From: Lepisosteus oculatus
Lineage: Eukaryota > Chordata > Actinopteri > Semionotiformes > Lepisosteidae
Direction: 5' to 3'
Length of the DNA: 64,000 nt
Assembly (NCBI RefSeq): GCF_040954835.1
Contig: NC_090704.1
Location: 15,340,001 to 15,404,000, forward strand
This document shows positions 11,201-22,129 of the stretch, piece after piece. The number at the start of each line of letters is the position of its first letter. Position 1 is the first letter of the stretch. The notes under the pieces were generated by a model. The model searched no databases. It had not been told where the DNA came from and worked only from the letters and a program-made list of their open reading frames with translations. The position numbers were made by a program, and so were the translations under genes.

Positions 11201-14200
11201 CAGGGTGAGCGCCACTAACACCTCTTCTAGCAGCAAACTTAGCTTTCCCAGGAGGTCTCCCATCCAGGTACTGGGTGGGCTCAGTCCTGCTTAATTACAG
11301 TGGGTTGCCAGAAAGGAACTATTAAGGTTTACAGGTGTAAATATACCACTGTAGGCATGGAACTCTTGATTCAAAAGGCAGAATCTCTGGAGTATGACGC
11401 AGAAAACATCTGTGATAGCTGTCCTGAAACGTGCTTCCTCACTCTGAACTGCATGAGTTTGATTTTGCCATGTTAGTCATCTGTTTTATCCATTTTCAGA
11501 ACAAAAAAGATGTTAATATAATGTGGTGCAAAAACCCATGAGAAAAACTACCAAGGTAATTTTTTTAACTTACATAGCATGCGTACCACAGCTTTAAAAT
11601 GACTTTAAATTCCTCTTACTTCATTCCACTGACCTGTTACACTGTAATTAACCACAATTAAGGGAAGTACCATACCACTGTTATGAACACTTAAAAGCTT
11701 GGCAGAACCAGTGAAATCTTTCTTATATCATGGTATATTAGACTTAAATTGTCAAGGAAACCAATGATAATTGCCAAAGCAACTTTACACTTTCCCCACT
11801 TTCATACGTGAGGCTGTATGAATACAGTCCACTAGCCTGCTGGCTCCAGGACACCCACCTCCAACCACGTAGATCATGCCCTCCAGCACCGCAACGCCTA
11901 GCCCGCTGCGCGCCTGGTGCAGGGAGGACACTGTGGTCCAGTACTGGCTGAAGGAGTCGAAGCGCTCTACACAGCTCAGTGCCCGGCTGTCACTCCACCG
12001 GCCGCCCTGCAGGCGCGTGTATCCCCCTGAGGCGCAACAACACTGGGGTTAGACAGACTCCTTCACCCGGGGGCCCGATCTCATCCCACCTCTGCTCATG
12101 TACCTCTCCAAGCTGAGGGAGGCTAGAAGAGTAGAGTAGACTTTACTGTCCTATGCACAAGTGCAATGAAATGCTTATTGGCACAAATGCTCCTAAACAA
12201 AGACATCAAGGAAACACCAAAAACACAGAACAGCGGCAGCAACAACTACGAGTTAAATAACATACATCTTAGAGAAAAAAAAACCATCAGTGTGAGCCAG
12301 TGGTAGGGGTAGAGTTCAGTAATCTGACAGCCTTAGGGAAGAAGTCTAGACGTTCATGCCTTTAAGCTCCTATAACGCTTAAAAGTGGGAAGAGGGGAGA
12401 AAAGTGAGGAACCAGGATGACTGGTGTCCTTAACGATACTTCCAGCCTTCCTGAGGCAGCGAGTAGTAAAAATGTCTGAAATAGAGGGGAGCTGTACTCC
12501 AATGATGGACTGGGCTGACCTAACCCCCCGCCCTCGGTAACGCCTTCCCCTGTAACTCCTTCTGGTCAGACAACGAGCTGCTGCCTAACTACACTGTAAT
12601 ACCACATGTTAGCACACTCAATAGCACACCTGTAAAATGTGGTATGGACAGTTGAAGGCAGTCCAAATGGTTTCAATTGACTGAGGAAATAAAGGCGTTG
12701 TTGTGCCTTCTTTGTAGTTAGCGTCGCTAGCGATGAAGGTAACCAGGAACTTGGAGCTGCTAAACATCTCAACAGCCAACCAATTGATGTGAATAGGGGT
12801 GTGGTCCCCACCCTGCTTTCTAAAATCAATGACCAGCCCTTTGGTTTTACTGACATTGAGGGAGAAGTTATTGTCAAGGCACCATTCCACCAGGTTCCCG
12901 ACCTCATACCTATAGGCTGTCCAATCAATACTGGTGATTCGGCCAATGACGGTAGTGTCAGCAGCATATTTGAAGATTGAATCGGAGCTGGAGAAGTTGG
13001 AGAATTCAAAGAAAATAATGTCACTGCAGTATAGGAAGAGGTCATGGAGGATCAGCAGTTGGCACTCCTTTCCTCTGAGCCAAACTCACTGCCTGGTTTT
13101 AACAGTAAGTACTGTTAAAAGGTGCTGTCCTTTGGGTGAAACCCTACACACACAGTTATATGCCCCAGTGATACATATCACAGTCAGGGTTTTGGGAATC
13201 AAAGATATGCAGTTGTTAAATGCCCCTAATGCCAGAAACAGGCCCATGCCTATTGCACTTCACTAAATGGTTACTGTTCCAGGTAAAACTATATCAAATG
13301 CCTGTCTGAAAAAAACAAAACAAGACTCATATTTTCAAAATTCAATTCAATGATTACCTTTTAAAACATAATTACATAAACACGCGCTTGAGGCCCTAAT
13401 CAAAGGATCAAAGTAACAGTCACATTTCCCTTATACCCCCTTTAACATGAGGTAGACAACCAGGGTGTGCTCTATATGGTGGAAGTGAAATCAGTGTTAT
13501 TTACCTATAGCATAAAGATACTTCCTTGCCTTTCTTCGTGGACGCGTCTTTGCTGGCTGCAGTAAACTGAACATCTTGTTCTCCTTGGGAGACTTGCTCA
13601 CTTCAGTGTATTCTCTCAGCAAGGTCTGCAGTGCCACCCGCAGGCTAAAGTCAGAAATGCCTTTTGGAAAAAAATACATGAAGAAACAAACAAAACAAGA
13701 GGATTATATTGTGTCTAAGGAAAACACATGTATTCAAACTCATATTGTACATTTATAATCTATACTATAAAACATTATGTGATGGCTGAATATGATCAAA
13801 TAGCAAATGTGCTGGATAGGCAGAATGGCTTCCTCTTGTTTGTAGCTTTCTTAACTTCCTCAAGAATTAATAATAATGATAATTGCTTACATTTATATAG
13901 CGCTTTTCTGGACACTCCACTCAAAGCCCTTAAATTCTGACTCTTACTTCACTCGTACAACATGAATGCATTTTCTTCTTTCTATTGTAGCCTGAATACT
14001 CATAGGCTAGGGTAAGTTGAAGGCTCAATGTGCCGTGGTTTCTTTCTGGTTGCACATCCTGCACAAATATGATGAGTGAGAGTGCTGTGTGAAAATACCA
14101 GCTCCGAGCTCCTGGAAAGGGGGACCTACAGCTGTCGTTCCAGATGCCCTACCCTCGATGTACTTGAAGAGCCGCTGCGGAGAGAGAAGGGGGAAGCGCA

Positions 14201-15874
14201 CGGGGTCTAGGACCTCCACCACGTGTTTCTTCCTCTTGGGCACGTCCTTCAGCACCCAGCCCATGGCGGCGGTGAACACCTGGTACTCGTCTTCGATCCG
14301 CAGCTCCTCACTGCGCAGCAGCTTCACCAGCTGGTCCTTCGAGAGGCCGGCAAACTCGTCTGCCACGCATACCTGACACGGGGCACACAGAGCCATGGAA
14401 GGTAAATACTGCGTACAGAAGCGCTGCTCGCAGTAATGTGCTTCAGGAAACATCACAGATACCAATTACAGGTAGTGGTCCTTCATGTCAAGAATAAATC
14501 AACATTCACATTTTATACATTCAACTGTTTTGATTGTAACATATTTACACAGTATCAAAAGATACTTTTCCTTTCAGCTGAATTGTAATGCCCAGTTACA
14601 CCCTTAACAACAGTAAAACCTATCTTAATCAGATAATTTCCCCCTCCTTCAGCTCTTACAATTTCATTTTTGTTCCTACAAAACTTATAATTGTAAAATA
14701 TCAGGCAAAAAAAAATCAAGGATGTTTGTTCAGTTAAATATTAATAAGCTCTAGTTCTCCGCATCTGGACTTTGTTATTCCTGCTACAGTATAATGGAAG
14801 CTGAAACAAGGAATTAGATCACAGCACTGGCAGCAAATGTCTGATGCTAAACATTTCAACATATTTCCTTTCAACATCCGTTCACATATTGCCTTCTGTG
14901 CAGCGCTCTCTAGGTAGTAATGTGCCCTCACCTCCAGGAAGTGAACGTAAATGTAGTTCTCTGTGAACTCCAGCATCTCAAGACAGGCTATCTGCTCCAG
15001 GAACTGGTAAATTCCCACGCAGTTGGACGGATCCATCTGCGCCTTGAGAAACTCACAGCAAATACTGACCACCTCACTGAGCTGGAGCATATCTGCGGCA
15101 ACGATTAACTCCTGGACATTGTCCACGTTGACGTTGATCATACCTGCACCTCGGACACACAGAGTGAGACACATCAGAGCTGAGGTCGACACCTGCTTTG
15201 AATCAATCAACAAAATCAGCAGTAGAGAATGTATTAGCTTATGTTTAGCCAATTCATTGACTACAACATTGTGAGCAGATTCATGTTTATAAATATAGTC
15301 GTGTACATTGACTAGGTAGTCGATCAATGATCAAAATGCTTACACATTCATCTTCTAATTTCTCAGCATGGAACATTTAGCAACATTTTTGAACCAAAGA
15401 TCTGAAAGAATTTCTGAAGCCTGTCATCTCCAGTTAAACACCAGTCGCTTGAGTTAATTCCTTACCTAGTTACATTTCTTCTCAAATGAACACAGAGCAC
15501 CTATTTAAAGCAGAGGCGGAACAAGCAGTTGAAACAAATTCACATACAGTACATCTCAGTGCTGGCAGCCTACCTGTATATATGAACTCCAGCAGTATTT
15601 CAAACGCGTCGGCCTCCACGCCGAGAATCTGCACGAAATCTCGGTTGGCCTCCCGCATGCCCCCCGCGAACAGCGCAGAGAAGTAGGGGCTGCTGGCCGC
15701 CAGGACGAGCCTGTGCACGCTGAAGCCTCGGCCCCCCACCTGCAGCTGCACATCACAGAAATCCTTCCTCAGCCGCATCTTGTTCATCTGGGCCAGGAGG
15801 AGCCGTGCGTACCTGTCCGAGGAGTACTGGCCCTGCTCGGGGGACGTGCTCTTCGGCTGGGCCACAGAGGCCAT
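8284..15874 (-). CDS. IPP: IPP, BTB-BACK-kelch protein (KLHL27)
   Basis: Nine coding exons on the minus strand: 15874..15574, 15143..14932, 14372..14153, 13660..13505, 12026..11859, 10727..10590, 9934..9812, 9533..9313 and 8508..8284. All have GT..AG borders and phases that add up to 1764 bases, 587 aa (human IPP 584). The BTB domain lies near residues 35-135 (CDVQLQVGG, HRLVLAASSPYFSALF, EFIYTG). BACK is near 140-245 (NVQELIVAADMLQLSEVV, RSEELRIEDEYQVF). Six kelch repeats run from about 295 to the end (YLYAIGG, ALYALGG, FIYVIGG, CIYAVGG, LLYAVGG). Human IPP ends in the same TEIGNMITSRC..GGVAVL. Family members bind actin and/or act as cullin-3 adaptors; IPP itself is described as actin-binding. 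No damaged residues were seen. ATG 15874 starts the aligned human N-terminus. Confidence 0.96.
10778..11320 (-). repeat. 5S-rRNA-derived SINE (SINE3-type), near full length
   Basis: The reverse complement begins with a 5S rRNA-like head: CAACCCACTG, AAGCAGGACTGAGCC, CCAGTACCTGGATGGGAGAC and CTCCTGGGAAA match the 5S internal promoter region. A long body follows, ending in GTGGTGGAGGGGAGTCCCC, AAGCGCTAGTTAAGTGTAAG and an AT-rich ATT tail. It lies in the IPP intron between exons 5 and 6, in the same orientation as IPP. Confidence 0.85.
12130..13050 (-). mobile_element. L2-like LINE remnant (3' end of reverse transcriptase)
   Basis: Minus-strand translation shows RT pieces in shifting frames: FKYAADTTVIGRI (decayed YADD motif), WCLDNNFSLNVSKTKG, VIDFRKQGG, KKAQQRLYFLSQLKPFG and a SLFSPLPTFKRYRSLKA-like C-terminus. 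It ends near 12130 in a short 3' UTR. The piece is 5' truncated and frameshifted, in the IPP intron before exon 5. A similar element lies at 62255-62912. Confidence 0.8.
13815..13936. repeat. Two abutting repeat fragments
   Basis: The segment AATGGCTTCCTCTTGTTTGT near 13825-13850 is the 3' end of the dispersed retroelement also seen at 34430-34790. It is followed by a minus-strand tail of the 5S SINE at about 13868-13936 (TATATAGCGCTTTTCTGGAC, ACTCCACTCAAAGCCCTT). Confidence 0.55.
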
Positions 15875-16960
15875 GGCTGCTTTCCCAAGAGTCCCAACGC
15901 CGTGGCAACGGAGAAATCACTGCCTCCGCACCCCACACATCTCCCTTCTACACTGGAACACAAATGAGAAGAAGAGAGGATACGCAGAACATTAAGTTAT
16001 ATTTTTTTCATTTCAATTTTTGCTCACATTCCAATATGGAGGCTATATATTATGGGCTTATAATAATTTTGGCTTTGAAATTTACACTTGCAGTATTTGT
16101 GTGAGTCAGCAAGAGCACAAGGGACAACCCTCAAGAATGGAAATGAAGAAAAACTGCAATTATTTTATATATGTAATAAAATGGTATATTCATTCTTATA
16201 CAAAATTAAAGAGTGAAAATAGCAAACTCATCCATGGCCTAGTGTAAAATGTACGCTCTTGAATTTATACAGGGTTGTACTGTGTCCTACTGAAGACACA
16301 TAAATCAACATATTGCTTAATTTAAACAGTTAAGCTGCTGCAACAGCAAAGACTAAGAGACCTCCTGTATTTACTCTAAGAGGATGCTACGTAAATACAC
16401 TCGAGCGGTGTTTTGAGAACAGCGGAACAAATAAAAATCCAACAACAGCAATGACTAATAATAATGTAACTCTTGCTCAAACGATTGGAAATCTGCAAAA
16501 GGTCTCGTTAATCTAGTACAAAACGTATCTGATGTCCGAAGACGGCAAACTTGTCAAAAAATGAACGGTTTGTTCTTGTTTTCAGAATTATTCAAGTCTA
16601 AACAAAATACTTATATTTGGAAACATTAAAAGCTATAATGTAGTCACTTTTATATATTTGTGAGTCGTTCTGCGCCTCTTAAAAAGCTTATTCCATCAAG
16701 GACAGAATTTGTTATTCTTCCAGTGAAGGTGCGTATACTTATCATCTCAGTATCGCCATCACATAAGCAAAAATAAATATTCCAACGACCACTACGTAGA
16801 TGCATGTTGAAATTTAGAGTGGCAAAACAGTAACTGCCGATTGCACAATCAGCTGAGTATACTCACCTGCATCAACAGTTCGGCAAATATCACATAGTCA
16901 GTCAAAATGTGTACACACATCAACTTCCGCCTGTCAATCCGTTCACTCGTCCAGCAACTA
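15875..16960 (-). other. IPP: IPP 5' UTR: two exons, one intron and candidate first exon
   Basis: A pyrimidine-rich acceptor ending in TTTGTGTTCCAG on the minus strand opens an untranslated segment at 15952, 78 bases before the ATG. Upstream, GATGCAG|GTGAGT puts a strong donor at the 16867 edge of a candidate first exon of about 90 bases. The transcription start is not defined by sequence alone. Confidence 0.45.
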
Positions 16961-17029
16961 GTCTTGACTATCTAACCTTGAGCAGGAATAGACCAGAGTA
17001 AACGTCCTCCGTCCATGTCTAGCATCCAC

Positions 17030-17165
17030 CTTTCCATCCATTTTCAATTATCGTTTAGTCTAAGTCCATTATACCGCCGCTACTCACTGGGCTTTAACCT
17101 AATTTAGAAAAGCCAATTAATTACCCTACACAGCATTCTTTGTACTGTGAGGGAATCCTAAAAAA
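17030..17165 (-). repeat. V-SINE/HE1-type SINE fragment
   Basis: Starts with a CATCCATTTTC tail. A diverged CCAATTAATTACCCTACACA and CTTTGTACTGTGAGGGAATC block follows, matching the minus strand of the SINE seen in full at 37709-38025. Confidence 0.55.
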
Positions 17166-19079
17166 AAACAGATTAGCCCATTAGGTTAGGTTTTTCTTAA
17201 ACTCCCAAGACGGCCATAGTAACTACTGACTTTGATGAAGCCCATTGCATTAACTTTGTCAAGACCTTTCAAGACTTCATAATGCCTGTTGTTATACACT
17301 AAAGAGGTTAAGTTCTTTAAATTAGTGTGAAATACAATACAAAACTATTTACAATGTGTTTTTATAAACTGTACCACAATATAGGAATTGTATTTTTCTG
17401 TAGACCATCACTGCTTGATACATTTGCATCGAAAAACAAATCTGACCAGTTATTTTTTACCATTGTACCATTGCCTGTGAACATGTCTACTTTGTAATAA
17501 CATTACAAAATGAATCTCCAAGAAACAAGGTCTATGAAATACAATTCATTGACTGGTATCAGATAACCAATTAAATAGCTATTCAGTTTTTTATGCAAAC
17601 ACTACTATGAAACAACAAAGGGAGATTTTTCTGGGAAATAATCTTACTTAATGCTTATAGATTTCCAAGAACATTTGTTTTGAAGCATCATTCAAGGTTT
17701 ATTTCTATATTTGTAGATAATACATTACCTGTTTTGTTGATTTTTTTACTTTTCTATTTTACCATAGCCTAGTTCTGGATATCTGTGAGCCTTAAAGAGG
17801 GGTGACATTCCCAGTGATCCCTTCCTGACAGGGTCCCTAGATTGTTCCACCCAGAAAGTAACCTGGCATGTCAGCTCCCACTCACACTGTCTTTAACTGT
17901 CACCTCTTGTTTCCTTGCTTTGGAAGAATAAAGTTTCACCTGTGGTTATTCTAACAGTGGGTTTGTAGTTGTTTGCCGTTTAGAACATAACACAACAGTA
18001 TTTAATCATTAATTTCAGTGTTATGTATTGTTTGTGAAAGAGATCAAGAGGATTACAATTGTTCACAATGATAAGGACAGGCAGGGAAAGATGGGGAAGG
18101 CAAAAGAACAAGGTAAAGCTGAAAACAGTGAAAGTATCAAATGACAAGGAGTGGATTTCAATACACCGATTTTACTTTTATTAAGCTGTACATATATGCT
18201 TTGTTTGGTATATTGTGCACTTGAACACTCTGTAAATATCTGCTGCAATGCGGCTTTGTCCTCTTTTGCAGAAAGCTTGATGTGAGAAGTGCAAGTCCAT
18301 CCCATGATGCAAAAGTAGGATCTCTTCATTCCTTTTTAAGGACTACTGACCTACAAAATAAAAAAGGACATTTGAATTAAATGGTCCAGTAAAAGAGGAA
18401 CCCTCAGCTTGGTTTTGGGTTTGGGTTTCTCTTTCAGTCTCAGTTCCACTTTGAGATATTGGTAGACAGTCTGTATTTCATCTAGGACCTTTCAGTGCAA
18501 AAAAGGATGTCAACACGGGAAATTCTGAACCTAGAATTAAAAGAGGTTGTATAAACAGCATTACTAGAAATCTTTGGAACTTGTTTTTGTTGGTAGGCTT
18601 GCGAATGGGAAAAAAAATATTTAAAAATTAAGTTGCCAAAAAAGCATTACATCAAAGACCCTTTGATTCCTTCACATTTTTACTTTTCCACTTAATATTT
18701 TTATTTTCCTGAAAAGTTTCAGAAAGGACAGAGGATACTGGGAACTCGATTTTAAGGCCATTCTGAAAGCACAGTATTTAGGTGTAAAGAAGAAAAACAA
18801 ATTCCATTTAGGGAAATAAATAACTGAAATAGCTTTGAAATAAATTGCTGAAATAGCTTGGCTATATAGTGTGGATTGTCCAGCCCTCCTTGTAATACCA
18901 ATATTAAAATTAACTCATATGTAACCAGTCATCTTCAATATCACGCCCCAAGTTAACTGGCTTCCATGTGTATTTAATTGTATTCCTGTGTTAAATCATT
19001 AAATCCTAAATTCAGTAGTTCCTGTAGGTTCCCTCTGCTGTGCAATGCATTGCAAAGCAAAGGCTCAACCATCAGCATC

Positions 19080-19915
19080 AGGATCTTTTAGAAGAACTCT
19101 GGAAGAAAACTGTGGAAAGGTACAGGTCAGGGGTGGAGTATAAAAAAATTAAAGGTCTGGAATAACTCTTGGAGCACAGTCAAGATGATTATTAAGAAAT
19201 TAAATGTTTATGGCACCACCAAGACTCTGGCTATATCAGGCCAACACTTAAAACTGGATTACCAAGCAAATGAGAGACTGATCAGAGAGGCCAACAAGAG
19301 ACAAATGGCAAATTTGAAAGAGCTATGTTCTTTTATGACAATTGCTGGTCAAAGTGTGCAAATGACAACAGTATCTCAGACATTCCACAGATCTGGCCTC
19401 AATGGCTGGGTGGCAGTGACATTGGGAGTAAGTCTTACTCAAGAAAGCCCAGCTTGAATCCTGTTTGAAGTAAGCAGCAGATTCTGTGGGCACATGGCAA
19501 AAAATTGGCTCTAACAAAATGTGAAAATCTTAAAAATTGAAGATGACTGTTTTTCAATGTTCTCCAAGGAACCTGACAGAGCATGAACAGTTCTGTAAAG
19601 AAGAATGGTCAAGCACCATTCAAATCATGACAAATCTACATGTTTAAGTTGGTACAGACTGATCTCAACAGATTCACAGCTGTAATTGCTTCTAAAAGTG
19701 CTTCTACCAAGTATGAACTCAGGGGCTGGGGGACTTATCCAATTATGATATTTTACTTTTGAGGAGAAAACATTATTAAAATACAAAAGTATGGAATATT
19801 TTGTGTGGATAAGATGACAAAATCCACATTTAGATGCATGAAACTCTGAGGCACTGACACAACCAGATGTCAAAGAATGAAAGGGGTGTAGACTTTCCAT
19901 AGGCAGCAGGGTGTA
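19080..19915 (+). mobile_element. Degenerate Tc1-like element, N-terminal transposase half
   Basis: An ORF at 19185-19457 reads like the paired DNA-binding region of a Tc1-like transposase: TVKMIIKKLNVYGTTKTL, then RLIREANKRQMANLKEL and MTTVSQTFHRSGLNGWVAV. The catalytic half is unrecognisable. A 3' end typical of these elements (AAAGGGGTGTAGACTTTCCA) appears near 19880-19905. Many substitutions mark it as old and inactive. Confidence 0.75.
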
Positions 19916-20086
19916 TTTGAGAGCTCCAGTGGAATGAAAAGCAGTGATGAAGGCTGGATTACAGCAGTTCATATGTTTTCTTCACATCATTATTTTCCCT
20001 TTTGCCAACTGCAAACCAAATTTCATTTGAACAGATAGGAGCCCTGGCACTAGCTAAAGACTGGATCCGTGGTTTAAACCCTAAAC

Positions 20087-22078
20087 TCACTCCTCGCCTT
20101 CTGGCTCTGCTTCCGGAGCCTCCAGTCTCCTGAGGGCTTGCTGGCAGGACGTCTCCTGGCTGGAGGCTGAGCTGCTGGAGCTGCTGGAGCTGGAGCTGGA
20201 GCTGGAGTCCTTGTACAGGATGTATTGCAGCACCATCTCATCTCTGCCATCCATCCTCAGGCAGCGGCAGTCCGAGTCGGTGACCATGAACGTCTGGCCC
20301 CACATGCTCTGGCACAGGTCTGTTCCATTGGAGTACATCTGGCCAGAAAGAGATGCACATTGAAAAACCAAACTGGTCAGCTTCTGCTGCCTGTACTAGT
20401 ACCCTGCAACCACAGACTAAACCAGTTTAAGCGCATTGAAACTTTGTGCTATATTCTGAAAACTAGTTGTACTGTTTTAAATTTGAAATAAAACCAGCCT
20501 TTAATCTATGGCTCATTATCTTGCATGCAAATTTAATTTTATTGGACATCTGGCATTATCTGAAGCTGTTGTTCTCTACTTTTGTATTATATGCATGATG
20601 CCCTATATTTGACCACTCTGAGATGGTGCACAAAAGACAATTGAATTAATAAATAAAAATGGAACTAGCAGATTTAACATAAATTGACAGTTGTATTGAA
20701 CTGTCTAGCAGCTATTTCATTTTTCTGTACTGGTGCCCTGTCCAAGCTGTATCTTTCCTTGTGCATGCCATTGTCGTCCTTATGACTTGCAGAACAAAAT
20801 GCAAAACAGTTGAAAGCATGAGAAAAGAAAGGTATAATGTAAAAGGCTGTATTTACAGAGTGGAGTCCAGTGGTGTAAGCTGATCCAAAAACAGATAAAT
20901 CAGGAGATACTCATGTGTCACATTGACTGCTGAATTAGTAAACAGAAGTCTGGCTGTTTCAACAGATGGATGCACACAACTGAGTCCAAAAGGGCAATGT
21001 GTCTGCCAATAACTCCTTTTTCTATGCCAATAAATGGTGGACATTTTAGTGCAGTCTTAATTTTGCTACAGTCTTATTTCACTGCACCACTGGGGAAAAT
21101 GATTTGATTTTGATTGGTGTTTAAAGAGATTTAAAAATAAACCCGCTCCAATCATCTTTTTTTTCAGCACAGATGAGCATATCACTGCCAGCTGTACAAT
21201 TCCTATATTCTATGAGATTCATGCCAGAATACATGCCAGTACTAACAAAAACTCTAGTAACTTCGAGTCATTAAATATGTTCCAGCCTCTTTTATTATCC
21301 TAATTCTTAGCTAATCCTATAAATGTCCTTTGAACTTTGCAAGAAGCTCCCCTTTCCAAATTCTTAGTCACACATGTCAAGGGCAGCATACATTTTTAAT
21401 CCATTTAGCCTTTTCATCTGTCTGTTACCAAAAAGCTGCTTTTCCAGGTTAGCATCACAGAAAGCTGGGGCCTATCCCAGACGTACAGGACAGAGGTGGG
21501 ATTGAGACCATAATACTACTCTCCCCCACAGGTTCATTGTGGGATCACAGTGACAATTGAGAAAAGCCAGTGAAGTCTTCTTGGAGCTAAGTGGAAACCT
21601 GAATACCAGGAAAAAAAAACATGCAAACAGAGAGAGAACATGCAAATTGCACACAAACTTATAACCCTGGAGCAGTATGGTAGCAGTGATAGACTCAAAC
21701 TCTGTCCTGCATCTCTTTGTCATAATGCGGAACATTATGACTGGTGAAGTGGGAAAGACAAATGCATACTTTGTTGAATGGCACACAGTCTCCACTGCAG
21801 TGGTTGTTGCCATTCTCGTCCCATTTGAAGTCAGTGATCCAGTTCTTTGCACACGTCAGGTCATTTTTGCATGCATCAAACCTAGATGTCACAGGAGAAA
21901 CAAAATATCTGGCTGCATAAAGTAGTGTTATGACTCTACATAATTAAAGGATGTTTTTTTAATCACCATTTTAAATTAAAAGCTCATTTTATGTTGATGT
22001 AATGTTGATCTTCCTTCTGTTTCCTCCAATGGTTAACAAGTGGAGAGATTAGTAGTAGAAGTAGTAGTAGTAGTAGTA

Positions 22079-22129
<51 letters not shown>

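Larger units (their letters stand above)
16961..20086. other. IPP-RBP intergenic region
   Basis: About 3 kb between the IPP 5' end and the RBP stop codon. It contains a V-SINE fragment and a Tc1-like remnant (listed separately); otherwise I see no gene. The RBP 3' UTR must lie at the right end, but no canonical poly(A) signal was found close to the stop. Confidence 0.5.

Noticed and set aside
12789-13266. Plus-strand ORFs around 12.8-13.3 kb
   Set aside because: Antisense to the L2-like reverse transcriptase remnant.
22051-22125. CRISPR-like or other short regular array
   Set aside because: It is a plain trinucleotide microsatellite with no spacers. No CRISPR array or prokaryotic feature is present.
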